Shown: positions 13,678-21,373 of the stretch, piece after piece | Layout: every line of letters begins with the position of its first letter | Numbering within the stretch: position 1 is the stretch's first letter | NCBI GenBank assembly: GCA_022447165.1 | Contig: JAKVBR010000005.1 | Location: 1-22,730 of the forward strand | Direction: 5' to 3' | Length of the DNA stretch: 22,730 nt | Source of the DNA: Phycisphaerales bacterium | GTDB lineage: Bacteria; Planctomycetota; Phycisphaerae; Phycisphaerales; SM1A02 | Notes under the pieces: generated by a model | Databases searched by the model: none | What the model saw: the letters and a program-made list of their open reading frames with translations, nothing else | What the model was told of the DNA's origin: nothing | Translations under genes and position numbers: made by a program

Positions 13678-14690
13678 GCAGCCTCCTTTGAGAATCGAAG
13701 ACACATGCCTGCGGCAGTCGTCCATGATGGACCACTTGCACATCCTTCAGCACCATCGATCCATGCTGAAGGGTCTGCAATGTAACCAGCAACCCCGATG
13801 CTTGATGCAATTGCAGCACACGTTTCAGTGTCACTTGCTGCTGATCCTGAGAAGATGATTCGGTCAACCGCTCGTTGCGGAAACAGCGCATCATGATGCT
13901 GGAGACAACGGCGAAGTTCCTGCTCTAGCGGACCATCAATGAGTGTGTTTGAAGGCATCATTTCATACAATCCTCGTGGGGGCTGTTCTTTTCGCCTTTC
14001 AAACTCTCCTTCTGGAGTTTGTGATGTTTCAATGCTTTCTGGGGCTTGCCAAGCATCTTCATTTGCCTTTGGTTTGAGAGACAATTGCCTTGCAAACACG
14101 CAGTGGCTGCCATGTGCAACCATAATGAAGGATGATTTTTCATCTAAATCGATGAGCATTGATGTTATTTTTTCATCTCCATCCCTTCGATAGAGATTGT
14201 CAAAAGCCCTCAAAGATGCATGAAGCGGTACTGTTACAGAGAGTACATGAGCACCCTTTGCTTCAAGTTCATCAACGTATATTTGAGCGACTTTCTTGTT
14301 GACTCCAACGCAAAGCAGTTCTTGTTTTGGAGCGTCACCAGTTCCTACGCCAGTCATTGCAACGCATACGTGCCTTGTTTCACAATACTCCCATTCGGAG
14401 CTATGTTGAATGAGTTTACTATTGATTTCATCCGCATCTTCGCTGTTAGAAATGCGAATATGCTGAACAAGCACATCCGATGCTGGAATGCTGATGATGC
14501 AATCTTTTCCTTTGAATGAGTCAATCGCTTCCTTCATTCCAAGTTCATCATGCCTTGAAACTTCAAGTGCCATATGAAGTGAGGGCTTTTTTCCGCTTGA
14601 CATCTGCATCATGCGGACAGCATCACTATCAAAGTGCACGCAAATTGGTGGCGCGCTCATACGTCGTGTAAGCCAATGTAGTTTTCCCAT
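13674..14690 (-). CDS. pilM: PilM-like actin-fold cytoplasmic assembly protein
   Basis: This is a 338-residue soluble protein of the PilM/actin-like ATPase type. Residues 18-30 (VHFDSDAVRMMQM) correspond to the first phosphate loop, which in PilM reads 'DIGSSSVKAVEL'. SMLIDLDEKSSFIMVAHGS (177-195) is the second 'IDIG' phosphate strand, here with Asp-Glu-Lys in place of the usual Gly. DRIIFSGSAASD (276-287) is the adenosine strand 'I.LsGGgA'. GPSWTTAAGMCLR (320-332) is the usual GLALR end. A linker at about 208-248 is rich in Pro, Glu and Gln. The loops are more divergent than in proteobacterial PilM. The start at 14690 is supported by TGAGG five bases upstream; an in-frame GTG at 14708 is the alternative. 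This is the first gene of the cluster. Confidence 0.78.
   Translation of the reverse strand: MGKLHWLTRRMSAPPICVHFDSDAVRMMQMSSGKKPSLHMALEVSRHDELGMKEAIDSFKGKDCIISIPASDVLVQHIRISNSEDADEINSKLIQHSSEWEYCETRHVCVAMTGVGTGDAPKQELLCVGVNKKVAQIYVDELEAKGAHVLSVTVPLHASLRAFDNLYRRDGDEKITSMLIDLDEKSSFIMVAHGSHCVFARQLSLKPKANEDAWQAPESIETSQTPEGEFERRKEQPPRGLYEMMPSNTLIDGPLEQELRRCLQHHDALFPQRAVDRIIFSGSAASDTETCAAIASSIGVAGYIADPSAWIDGAEGCASGPSWTTAAGMCLRFSKEAA
13682..13689 (-). promoter_or_regulatory. Shine-Dalgarno sequence of pilN
   Basis: The minus strand reads AAAGGAGG, then four bases, then the ATG at 13677. It decides the start of pilN against longer alternatives in the same frame. Confidence 0.75.
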
Positions 14691-14695
14691 AGAGA

Positions 14696-14700
14696 CCTCA
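14696..14700 (-). promoter_or_regulatory. Shine-Dalgarno sequence of pilM
   Basis: The minus strand reads TGAGG, then five bases, then the ATG at 14690. It supports this start over the GTG at 14708. The 99-base gap to lepB (14691-14789) is the largest in the window. I see no strong promoter or hairpin terminator in it. Confidence 0.5.
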
Positions 14701-14789
14701 CTCGGCACACCGATAACACGACTGAAGCACTAGGGTCGGGTTGTGAGGGTTACGCTAATCAGTTGCCTGAATTGACGGAATAGGGGTTT

Positions 14790-16355
14790 CTATCTGATAA
14801 AGCGTACTTTGCTGAAATCTGGAACAAGGGGTAATCCGAACGCTTTTTTCGGTGCTGGCCAGTACACGCTCCACGCTTTTCCAATCAACAGATCGCGGTT
14901 CACGAGAAATGGCGTATCATCGATTTGGGTTGCGACAAACTCATCTGGATTTCCCCAAAGTCGCCCATCAAGTGAAAAAGCGCTATTGTCACCAGCAAGC
15001 ATAAAGTGATCCTCCCCTAACACAGCAGGCTTTGCAATGTGCGTGCCATATGCCGGTGAACCCGGCTGAACGATTTCTTCATTGCCTGGCTTTGTAGGGT
15101 TTTTTGTGGCCCTTGAGGGAAGAAGCGATGGTCTGTAATACAGATCTGTAGCGATCTCAATGTTTGAAACAGTGCATGGAGAACCGCTAAAGACCCATTC
15201 AAATGTTGGGGGGAGGATGTTCTGTTCCATCGCTTCTTCAACTGGTGTTGAATCAAGCGAGTTCGTTGCACGCCTGATTCGAGTGTCTGGTCCGAATTCG
15301 TACTTCATTGATGTAACGCGTTTTCGATTGATAAAGAGCACTAACTCTTGGTCAACATGCCAACACTCCATCCGAATTGGCTTGTGTGCAGTCACACTGA
15401 TTGGCGAGTCGACTTCTACGCTCTCGACAACGCCGCCGTTATCCTTAGTCATCGTTAACCGTACAGTGTTGCCTTCGATTGTCCAAGCAAATGTGTGCCC
15501 TCGTGTGTGCAATTCAAACGACGCTTCCAATGCATCGTCATCTGGAACGATTGTCGCAGAAACGTTTAAATCTGACATTGGATAGTGCCTAACTGCAGGC
15601 ATCAGCATGTTGTAAGGCACCCAGTCATCAAGAGGTAGTTGACCTGAATCCCACTCAAGCGTTGCTTTGGCAGTTGTATTTGTGCGCCATGAGCGGTCTT
15701 GAGTTTCCCACGCAGAACCAGGGCTACCCCGCCACGGTTGCCCTCGCCAAGGTCTTGAGAGTGCAAGCGTGTCAATTGGAATTGCATCAGAATCTGAAAG
15801 CGTACGCCAAAGTGCTCTTTGCACATGCTCTGGTTTTCGCTGAATGGCAAATGGTTCATCGCCACGCTTTGCGAAAACATCACCATCGACAATTAATATT
15901 GTTTCGCCGGGCAGACCGATGAGCCGTTTAATGTAGTTTGCTGCTAAGCCTTGTGTGTCCGTCGGATTTTTAAACACGACGACGTCAAACCGCTGGGGCT
16001 CAAAGAATGGATAGAGCGATTTCAGCACGAGTACTCTGTCACCCATTTTTGGGTCAAGTCGCTTCGACTCTGTTGCTCCAAGTGATTGACGCCTACCTAG
16101 AAGTGGGTCTAAAAATCTATCAGGAGAAAACGCACGAGCGTTATCGAATCCTACTGCGAACTCTTGACCGGTTTGCGGACTCTGTTTTTGCAAATGCATG
16201 CCACGCAGGGTTGGCGCCATGGAACCCGTAGGAATGACGAATCCTTCAACCACAAAGCCACGAAACACCATTGCAAGAACAAAGGCAAACAATAGTGATT
16301 GAAATGTCTCAATGTATTGAGGCTGATTTGGATTGGCTTGGCTCGATGACATCAT
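14790..16355 (-). CDS. lepB: Signal peptidase I with large internal insertion
   Basis: This membrane-bound peptidase removes signal peptides from Sec-exported proteins. It has one N-terminal transmembrane helix (about 18-41), then PTGSMAPTL with the nucleophile Ser45 and box C GDRVLVLK (105-112). RFDVVVFKNP and NYIKRLIGLPGE follow, with the general base Lys143. AGDNSAFSLDGRLWG (454-468) is the last conserved box. The usual distance from the Lys box to GDNS is well under 150 residues; here it is about 310. The insertion (about 170-435) carries a W/R-rich start (RPWRGQPWRGSPGSAWETQD). It then has beta-type strands, such as ASFELHTRGHTFAWTIEG, PIRMECWHVDQELVLFINRK and TFEWVFSGSPCTVSNIEI, which resemble a ConA/LamG-like sandwich. 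The start overlaps the PSP1 stop by one base (TAATG). Both catalytic residues are intact, so activity is expected. Confidence 0.93.
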   Translation of the reverse strand: MMSSSQANPNQPQYIETFQSLLFAFVLAMVFRGFVVEGFVIPTGSMAPTLRGMHLQKQSPQTGQEFAVGFDNARAFSPDRFLDPLLGRRQSLGATESKRLDPKMGDRVLVLKSLYPFFEPQRFDVVVFKNPTDTQGLAANYIKRLIGLPGETILIVDGDVFAKRGDEPFAIQRKPEHVQRALWRTLSDSDAIPIDTLALSRPWRGQPWRGSPGSAWETQDRSWRTNTTAKATLEWDSGQLPLDDWVPYNMLMPAVRHYPMSDLNVSATIVPDDDALEASFELHTRGHTFAWTIEGNTVRLTMTKDNGGVVESVEVDSPISVTAHKPIRMECWHVDQELVLFINRKRVTSMKYEFGPDTRIRRATNSLDSTPVEEAMEQNILPPTFEWVFSGSPCTVSNIEIATDLYYRPSLLPSRATKNPTKPGNEEIVQPGSPAYGTHIAKPAVLGEDHFMLAGDNSAFSLDGRLWGNPDEFVATQIDDTPFLVNRDLLIGKAWSVYWPAPKKAFGLPLVPDFSKVRFIR

Positions 16356-17491
16356 TAGTTATTGTCGGTCTCTTTCTTGCCTTTTCTTCGACGGCGACGC
16401 TTTCTTCTTCGTTTTTTCTTTGGTTGTTCGCCTTCAGCAGTCGCTTCGTTCTTCTTCTGTTTCTTGCGGTGCTTGTGTTTCTTTTTCTTCGGCTCTTCTT
16501 TTTCAAAGAGAGTTTCGTACGGCTTTGGACAAGTTTCTGGGTCAAGCAGTTCTTCTAATGGAACTGCAATTTGGCGTTTGTCATGTTCAAGTTCAACAAG
16601 GACAAGTTGCGTGAGAATTTTCCCATCAATCACAATGCCTGGGCCTTCAACAGTACCAACCCTGGTCTTCTTGTGTGGCAAGTTCTTTTTGAGGTCACGG
16701 TACGTTTGGTCTTCATATCTGAGACAACACATGAGTCTGCCGCATCGTCCTGATATCTTCTTCGGGTCGAGTGTTTGTTTCTGTTGCTTTGCTGCCCGCA
16801 TAGAAACTGGGGCAAGCACTTTCAAAAAGTTTTTACAACAACAGTGCTGACCACATCGTTCATAATCAGCAACCAGTCGCGCTTCGTCTCTCGCACCCAC
16901 TTGTCGCATTTCAATTCTTGCTGAAAACTTATTTGCAAGGTCGTGGACGAGTGGTCTAAAGTCGACTCTGTCTTCACTTAAGTAATAAAAAGTAAGAAGT
17001 TCTTCTCCCAAAATTGGTTCGACGTCAACAATTTTCATTTCCAGTTGGTGCTCTTCAACGAGGAGTTTCGCTTCTTTTCTATACTCTTGCTTCCGCGATT
17101 TGAGTTGAGACATGTGATTCATGTCGTCGCGCGTTGCAATCCGCACGATCCGCCCGTTTGTGTGGAAAGGGAATTTCTTCCCGCCAGACTGCTCGATGTA
17201 TTGCAACATCTCTTGGCGGCTGATTGACTTTCCGCACCCAGAGTTTGAGCACGTCGTCGTCAACATCTCAACAAGTTCTGTGCCACGATGGGTTCTCGCG
17301 ACAAGTTTAGAACCACAGCCCGCCCGAATATCCCCTGCTTGTTTATATTCACCGACCATTTGCATCGAACCAAATCGGACGACCATGGTTTCAGGTGCCG
17401 TGGTTTGCGCGAGTTGCTCTTCAAGCGTGAGCGAATCACGATGAGAAGGATCTGCGTCTTCTTCAAATACGGGAAGTGGAAAAATGGACAT
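16355..17491 (-). CDS. PSP1 domain protein (RicT/YaaT-like) with very basic C-terminal tail
   Basis: This is a 378-residue cytoplasmic protein of the PSP1/YaaT family. The diagnostic core is RCGQHCCCKNFLKVLAPVSM followed by KKISGRCGRLMCCLRYE. It includes Cys213, 217-219, 250, 255 and 256. In Bacillus RicT this cysteine cluster takes part in Fe-S binding within the RicA-RicF-RicT complex, which affects RNA processing. An extra pair, Cys81 and Cys86 in CSNSGCGKS, sits in the N-terminal region. Residues 334-373 form a Lys/Arg-rich tail with a run of about 15 nearly uninterrupted basic residues, suggesting RNA or ribosome contact (inference). It lies 31 bases after der and overlaps lepB by one base, so the three are probably one transcription unit. 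No clear Shine-Dalgarno sequence is seen. Confidence 0.88.
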   Translation of the reverse strand: MSIFPLPVFEEDADPSHRDSLTLEEQLAQTTAPETMVVRFGSMQMVGEYKQAGDIRAGCGSKLVARTHRGTELVEMLTTTCSNSGCGKSISRQEMLQYIEQSGGKKFPFHTNGRIVRIATRDDMNHMSQLKSRKQEYRKEAKLLVEEHQLEMKIVDVEPILGEELLTFYYLSEDRVDFRPLVHDLANKFSARIEMRQVGARDEARLVADYERCGQHCCCKNFLKVLAPVSMRAAKQQKQTLDPKKISGRCGRLMCCLRYEDQTYRDLKKNLPHKKTRVGTVEGPGIVIDGKILTQLVLVELEHDKRQIAVPLEELLDPETCPKPYETLFEKEEPKKKKHKHRKKQKKNEATAEGEQPKKKRRRKRRRRRKGKKETDNN

Positions 17492-17522
17492 TTGGCAATC
17501 GCTAGTGCGAATCGCCCATCAA

Positions 17523-19058
17523 TTACGATGAAAACGATTCGTCGTTTAAAATCTCAATGTCGTCAGGAAGGGTATCAGTACCATCAGTAGGCGCCTGACC
17601 GTCTACTGGGTTTATACGCGATTGCTCATCCATTGTATCGGGTTTTTTTCGAGTTTTTAGGTCTTGTAGCGACTTACGTTGCCGTTTTGTAAATAGCAGG
17701 CGTATGGGAATTTCACTGAATGGTAATTCCTCTCGCAGGCGGTTCATGAGATACCGTTCGTATTGCCCTTCAAAGAGCGATGGTTGATTCACCACCATCG
17801 CAATTGTTGGTGGTTTTGTCGCGATTTGAGAGACATACAACAGTTTTGCGACTGTCCCTAATCGTGATGATGGGCCCCTGTCTTTGAGTACCATCTTGAT
17901 AAAGTCATTCAAGCGTGAAGTTGAAACGCGGTGCTCAGACTGCTCTTTCAAGTTGAATGCCATTGTGATGGTGTCTTCAATGCCTTCATTTTCAGTTGAA
18001 CTGATAAAGACAATCGGTGCGTAATCAAGTCCCCGTAACTCTTTTGTTAAATACTCAAGATAATCTTCAGGTGAGACGGATTCATCAACTAAATCCCATT
18101 TCGTCACAACAATTACGGTCGGTTTGAATTGCCGTTGCAGTTCTTGTGTTAACTTTTTGTCTACTTGTGAGACGCGCTCAGTAGCATCGACGAGGAGTAG
18201 TGCAACATCCGCACGACGAATGGATTGAAGCATTCTGCGATACGCATAATATTCAATGTCATCTGCGAAACTCTTTTGCTTTCGTAATCCCGCAGTGTCG
18301 ATTGCAGTAAATGTTCGTTCACCAATCTCAAATTGAACGTCGACTGCATCTCTTGTTGTGCCAGCAATTTCAGAAACTATCACTCGATTCTCGCCAGCAA
18401 GTGCATTCACAAGGGAGGACTTGCCTGCGTTTCGCTTGCCTACGATTGCAAGTTTCAAATCAGCATCTTCAATGTCTGCAACTTCAATTCCTTGCACGCG
18501 TTCCCACATTCTGTCATTGAGATATTGAATGCCATGTCCACTCGTAGAAGAAATGCAGATTGCTTCGCCGAGTCCTAGGGCTGCTGCCTCATGACCGTGT
18601 GCTTCCCACTTTCGCGAGTCAACTTTACTTGCAACGACGAGCACCTTGTCCCCCGCGCCTGCTTTACGCATCATTTCAGCAACGGTTTCATCAAGGGGCG
18701 TGATTCCAGATTGCGCATCAACAAGGAACACAATCAAATCTGATTTTTCCATTGCTTCTTTGATTTGGAACTCAATGTCACCCGTTAAATCTCTGAGGTC
18801 TTTACCAGCATCGTCAATGTGTTCGCCTTCAACGACGTAAACGCCCCACCCCCCTGTGTCATGAAGTTCAACGAGCGAGGGTTCTGTGCCCTTGGGTGTA
18901 TAGGATGGCGCATCTAACTCCAAGAGCACGCTGACGCGGTCACGGGTCACGCCCGGAGTAGGGTCGACAATAGAAACTCGTCTCTTTGCGAGTCGATTCA
19001 TGAGGCTTGATTTGCCTACATTTGGTCTGCCGACTATGGCGATGCGAGGTAAAGACAT
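17523..19058 (-). CDS. der: Ribosome-assembly GTPase Der (EngA)
   Basis: Der is a tandem-GTPase protein that acts in 50S ribosome assembly; 511 residues. G domain 1 has GRPNVGKS (10-17), PGVTRD (35-40) and the DTGG switch II (67-70). G domain 2 has GKRNAGKS (207-214), AGTTRD (232-237) and DTAG (254-257). The KH-like domain spans about 376-460 (SRLNDFIKMVL to LPFSEIPIRLLF). An acidic, probably disordered tail (about 470-511) extends past the usual end. Both G4 guanine-specificity motifs deviate from NKxD: SKVD at 144-147 in G domain 1 and TKWD at 319-322 in G domain 2. It is divergent from gmk with 45 bases between them, first of the der - PSP1 - lepB run, and preceded by TACAAT six bases before its ATG. 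Confidence 0.95.
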   Translation of the reverse strand: MSLPRIAIVGRPNVGKSSLMNRLAKRRVSIVDPTPGVTRDRVSVLLELDAPSYTPKGTEPSLVELHDTGGWGVYVVEGEHIDDAGKDLRDLTGDIEFQIKEAMEKSDLIVFLVDAQSGITPLDETVAEMMRKAGAGDKVLVVASKVDSRKWEAHGHEAAALGLGEAICISSTSGHGIQYLNDRMWERVQGIEVADIEDADLKLAIVGKRNAGKSSLVNALAGENRVIVSEIAGTTRDAVDVQFEIGERTFTAIDTAGLRKQKSFADDIEYYAYRRMLQSIRRADVALLLVDATERVSQVDKKLTQELQRQFKPTVIVVTKWDLVDESVSPEDYLEYLTKELRGLDYAPIVFISSTENEGIEDTITMAFNLKEQSEHRVSTSRLNDFIKMVLKDRGPSSRLGTVAKLLYVSQIATKPPTIAMVVNQPSLFEGQYERYLMNRLREELPFSEIPIRLLFTKRQRKSLQDLKTRKKPDTMDEQSRINPVDGQAPTDGTDTLPDDIEILNDESFSS

Positions 19059-19064
19059 TCCGGT

Positions 19065-19070
19065 ATTGTA
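19065..19070 (-). promoter_or_regulatory. Candidate leaderless promoter -10 box (TACAAT) of der
   Basis: On the minus strand TACAAT is followed by six bases and then the der ATG (19058). No Shine-Dalgarno sequence is present. It mirrors the gmk box at 19092-19097, with 21 bases between the two. Confidence 0.6.
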
Positions 19071-19091
19071 CCAGAATCGGACTCATTTCCA

Positions 19092-19097
19092 TACAAT
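19092..19097 (+). promoter_or_regulatory. Candidate leaderless promoter -10 box (TACAAT) of gmk
   Basis: TACAAT is followed by six bases and then the gmk ATG (19104), with no Shine-Dalgarno sequence. The complement of the der box supplies TTGTAC about 20 bases upstream, a poor and over-spaced -35. Transcription should therefore start at or next to the A of the ATG. Confidence 0.6.
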
Positions 19098-19103
19098 GCC
19101 CCT

Positions 19104-19703
19104 ATGTCGACGAATGACGCAAATGGTTTACTTGTGGTGATTTCTGGCCCCTCTGGCGTTGGAAAAACGACCATCGTGCACCGTGTAAAAGAGACCTTTA
19201 ACGCTACTTTCAGCGTTTCTGCGACGACTAGACCAAAAAGTGAATCTGAAGAAAACGGCATTGATTACTTCTTTATTTCTGATGAAGCATTTGACCAGAT
19301 GGTGAAAGATGGCGAGTTTCTAGAGTTTGCAGAAGTCTTCGGATGCCATCGGTATGGAACCCCAAAATTGCCTGTGCTTCAAGCAATGGAACGCGGCGAA
19401 GTCGTGTTGTTAGACATAGATGTTCAAGGCGGCATCCAAGTCTTTGAAAACATGCCTGAATCGCTTCGTATTTTTATCATGCCGCCACACGAGGATGAGT
19501 TGCTCACGCGATTACGAGCAAGGGGTCGTGACGATGAAGACGCCATTCAACGCCGCTTTAGAGAAGCTAAACAGGAGATGGCGAAGGCGGAGGGTAGTGG
19601 TGCATACAGTGCTTTTATCATCAATGATAACTTAGAACTCGCTGTTGCTGAAACAATCGCCATCATCAGGCAGCAACTCACTGGGCAAACAACACCATCA
19701 TGA
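19104..19703 (+). CDS. gmk: Guanylate kinase
   Basis: This enzyme phosphorylates GMP to GDP with ATP in the cytosol; 199 residues, normal length. The P-loop is GPSGVGKT (15-22). The GMP-binding part has SATTRP (39-44) and a RYGTP element (83-87), which in most homologues reads YYGT. The LLDIDVQGG strand is at 102-110. The lid arginines lie in LRARGRDDEDAIQRR (137-151). It is read divergently from der and appears leaderless. The stop overlaps the next gene (ATGA at 19700-19703), so the unknown secreted protein behind it is co-translated. Confidence 0.95.
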   Translation: MSTNDANGLLVVISGPSGVGKTTIVHRVKETFNATFSVSATTRPKSESEENGIDYFFISDEAFDQMVKDGEFLEFAEVFGCHRYGTPKLPVLQAMERGEVVLLDIDVQGGIQVFENMPESLRIFIMPPHEDELLTRLRARGRDDEDAIQRRFREAKQEMAKAEGSGAYSAFIINDNLELAVAETIAIIRQQLTGQTTPS

Positions 19704-21373
19704 GATTCGCTCTACTGCTCTACCTTGCGACGTGCACCTCGGTTGTACATGCCATAGATGTAGATACGATCTTTGCAAGGCACTTAGAACCCATCACTCC
19801 AATTGGTGGAGTTCTGTATGTACCCATCTATAGCACTCAAAGCGGTGAAGAATGGCCTGAACAAATAGAACTCCAGTGTTCAAATGGTGAAGTCATTACA
19901 GGTTATCTGGGCTGGGTTGAACCAAATCCAATGCAACGCAAATGGACCTCAGAAAGCCATCGCATAAGGCCCATCAAACCCACAGATTCCATTGATGGTC
20001 TGAGCAATGCTGATGCACAAAGCGGCCCTGTTCTTCTTGCGGAACTTGGCGAGTCAACTTTTAAATCTATTTCGTTCGGCGAATGCACCCTTCATCCTAA
20101 GTGGATTACAAAACATGATGAGTATCCTCAACTCAACATTGATAACGCGCCAATAGGTCAACACTTAAGCGAGTGGAACAAAGAAGCGCTCCCTGAACAC
20201 AACCCCTTTAGCATGTGGCGCTGGTCCTTACTTGCGTCCACGAAAAATCAGCCCGTCCCTGCATTGGGCTACCCTTCACGGGTTGAAGCGCTCGCATCGA
20301 GATATACCGATGCGATTTGGAAAAATGGTTTCAATCGGCTTGCAAATGCAAGTAGAGGCGTCGCCGCTGCATGCAGAGATCTATTGACACTTACTGCGTT
20401 TGATGGAACACATCAGTTTGCCTGTTGGGTGACCAATCAACAACAACTTAATCTATTGGCTGGCGTTATGGTCGAAGACACCATCTCAGATGAAGAATGC
20501 GTTGCGCGTTGCCTTGCTTGGTCTGAAAACCAGAAACCCTATCTCTACTGGATAGAACAACTCTTTGGCGATGCTGTTCATATTGCATTTGCAAACCCAA
20601 CACTCATGCCAATTGTTGTGGCACTGACTTGGCAAGAAGTCGACTGCATTCCGATGGCAGTTGAAGTCCCGCCACGGGCAACAGAGCGACTTTCATATGA
20701 AAGGGAAGCACGCATCGATCCATCTCTCTTTGGAGCAGTAACCAAAGAAACACAACTGCAGTGGCTTACCATTCAACTTGGCGCGCATGCAACTTCGCAG
20801 CCCTTTGTCCCTGAAGTTGTCATCGCAAAAACACCAGGCGTCATGCTTCCAGAGTGTTTACCACCATGGTCCCTCGATAGCATTCGAACGTCCGTACCAG
20901 ACCGATGCACTTCACACTTGCGAACAACTGCTGAATTGCGAAAAGCACTCGGCAAATGGGAACTTTTTGTTTCTTGCTCAGGATTCAGCGAATCATCGCC
21001 GCCAACACTTCCGATTCATGAAGTCTTGGACGTGCAAGGTGTTGAAGCCGTTACAGTTTTCCACAAGGACAGTAAGCAGGCCTTTTGTATCACTCCCACG
21101 CACGGCACTTTTCAAGAGCCAAACGGTTGTCAAACCTATGTAACAATCAAGGATGAAGGTTGGTTTGCTAGAGTCGAGTTGCCTGAGCAATGGATGACAG
21201 ATGGAATACTCTCGATTTTTGTTGCTCGGACGCATGGGAATTCCAACACAGTCGAAACAACGCCATTGCCATGTGTGCCTTGGCGAATCGAACCGACATT
21301 CATCGACATCGATTTAACGCAATGGGACAAGATTAAAAACTTCCCCGTTCAACTTCCCGCAAACGAAAGTTAA
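19700..21373 (+). CDS. Unknown exported protein
   Basis: I do not recognise this 557-residue protein. It begins with a clear signal peptide (MRFALLLYLATCTSVVHA, cleavage expected after VHA) and has no further strong membrane segment, so it should be periplasmic or secreted. The sequence is rich in Trp, Pro and Cys, with beta-type stretches such as GGVLYVPIYSTQSGEEWPEQIELQ near the start. LPIHEVLDVQGVEAVTVF and GWFARVELPEQWMTDGILSIFV occur near the end and might be beta-sandwich domains. No catalytic motif is visible. It overlaps gmk by four bases. Its stop shares TTAA (21370-21373) with the convergent beta-barrel gene. Confidence 0.85.
   Translation: MRFALLLYLATCTSVVHAIDVDTIFARHLEPITPIGGVLYVPIYSTQSGEEWPEQIELQCSNGEVITGYLGWVEPNPMQRKWTSESHRIRPIKPTDSIDGLSNADAQSGPVLLAELGESTFKSISFGECTLHPKWITKHDEYPQLNIDNAPIGQHLSEWNKEALPEHNPFSMWRWSLLASTKNQPVPALGYPSRVEALASRYTDAIWKNGFNRLANASRGVAAACRDLLTLTAFDGTHQFACWVTNQQQLNLLAGVMVEDTISDEECVARCLAWSENQKPYLYWIEQLFGDAVHIAFANPTLMPIVVALTWQEVDCIPMAVEVPPRATERLSYEREARIDPSLFGAVTKETQLQWLTIQLGAHATSQPFVPEVVIAKTPGVMLPECLPPWSLDSIRTSVPDRCTSHLRTTAELRKALGKWELFVSCSGFSESSPPTLPIHEVLDVQGVEAVTVFHKDSKQAFCITPTHGTFQEPNGCQTYVTIKDEGWFARVELPEQWMTDGILSIFVARTHGNSNTVETTPLPCVPWRIEPTFIDIDLTQWDKIKNFPVQLPANES

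Noticed and set aside
13678..13743. Longer start for pilN (MCKWSIMDDC...)
   Set aside because: A perfect AGGAGG and an ATGA overlap point to 13677, and the extra residues lie within the end of pilM.
14701..14789. TTGACG near 14776 with a loose -10 as a plus-strand promoter in the lepB-pilM gap
   Set aside because: It would read into the antisense of lepB, the -10 match is poor, and no plus-strand gene follows.
16368..16520. TTCTTC/CTTCTT-rich stretch as a tandem repeat
   Set aside because: It is explained by AAG/AGA/CGx codons of the Lys/Arg tail of the PSP1 protein, with no regular repeat unit.
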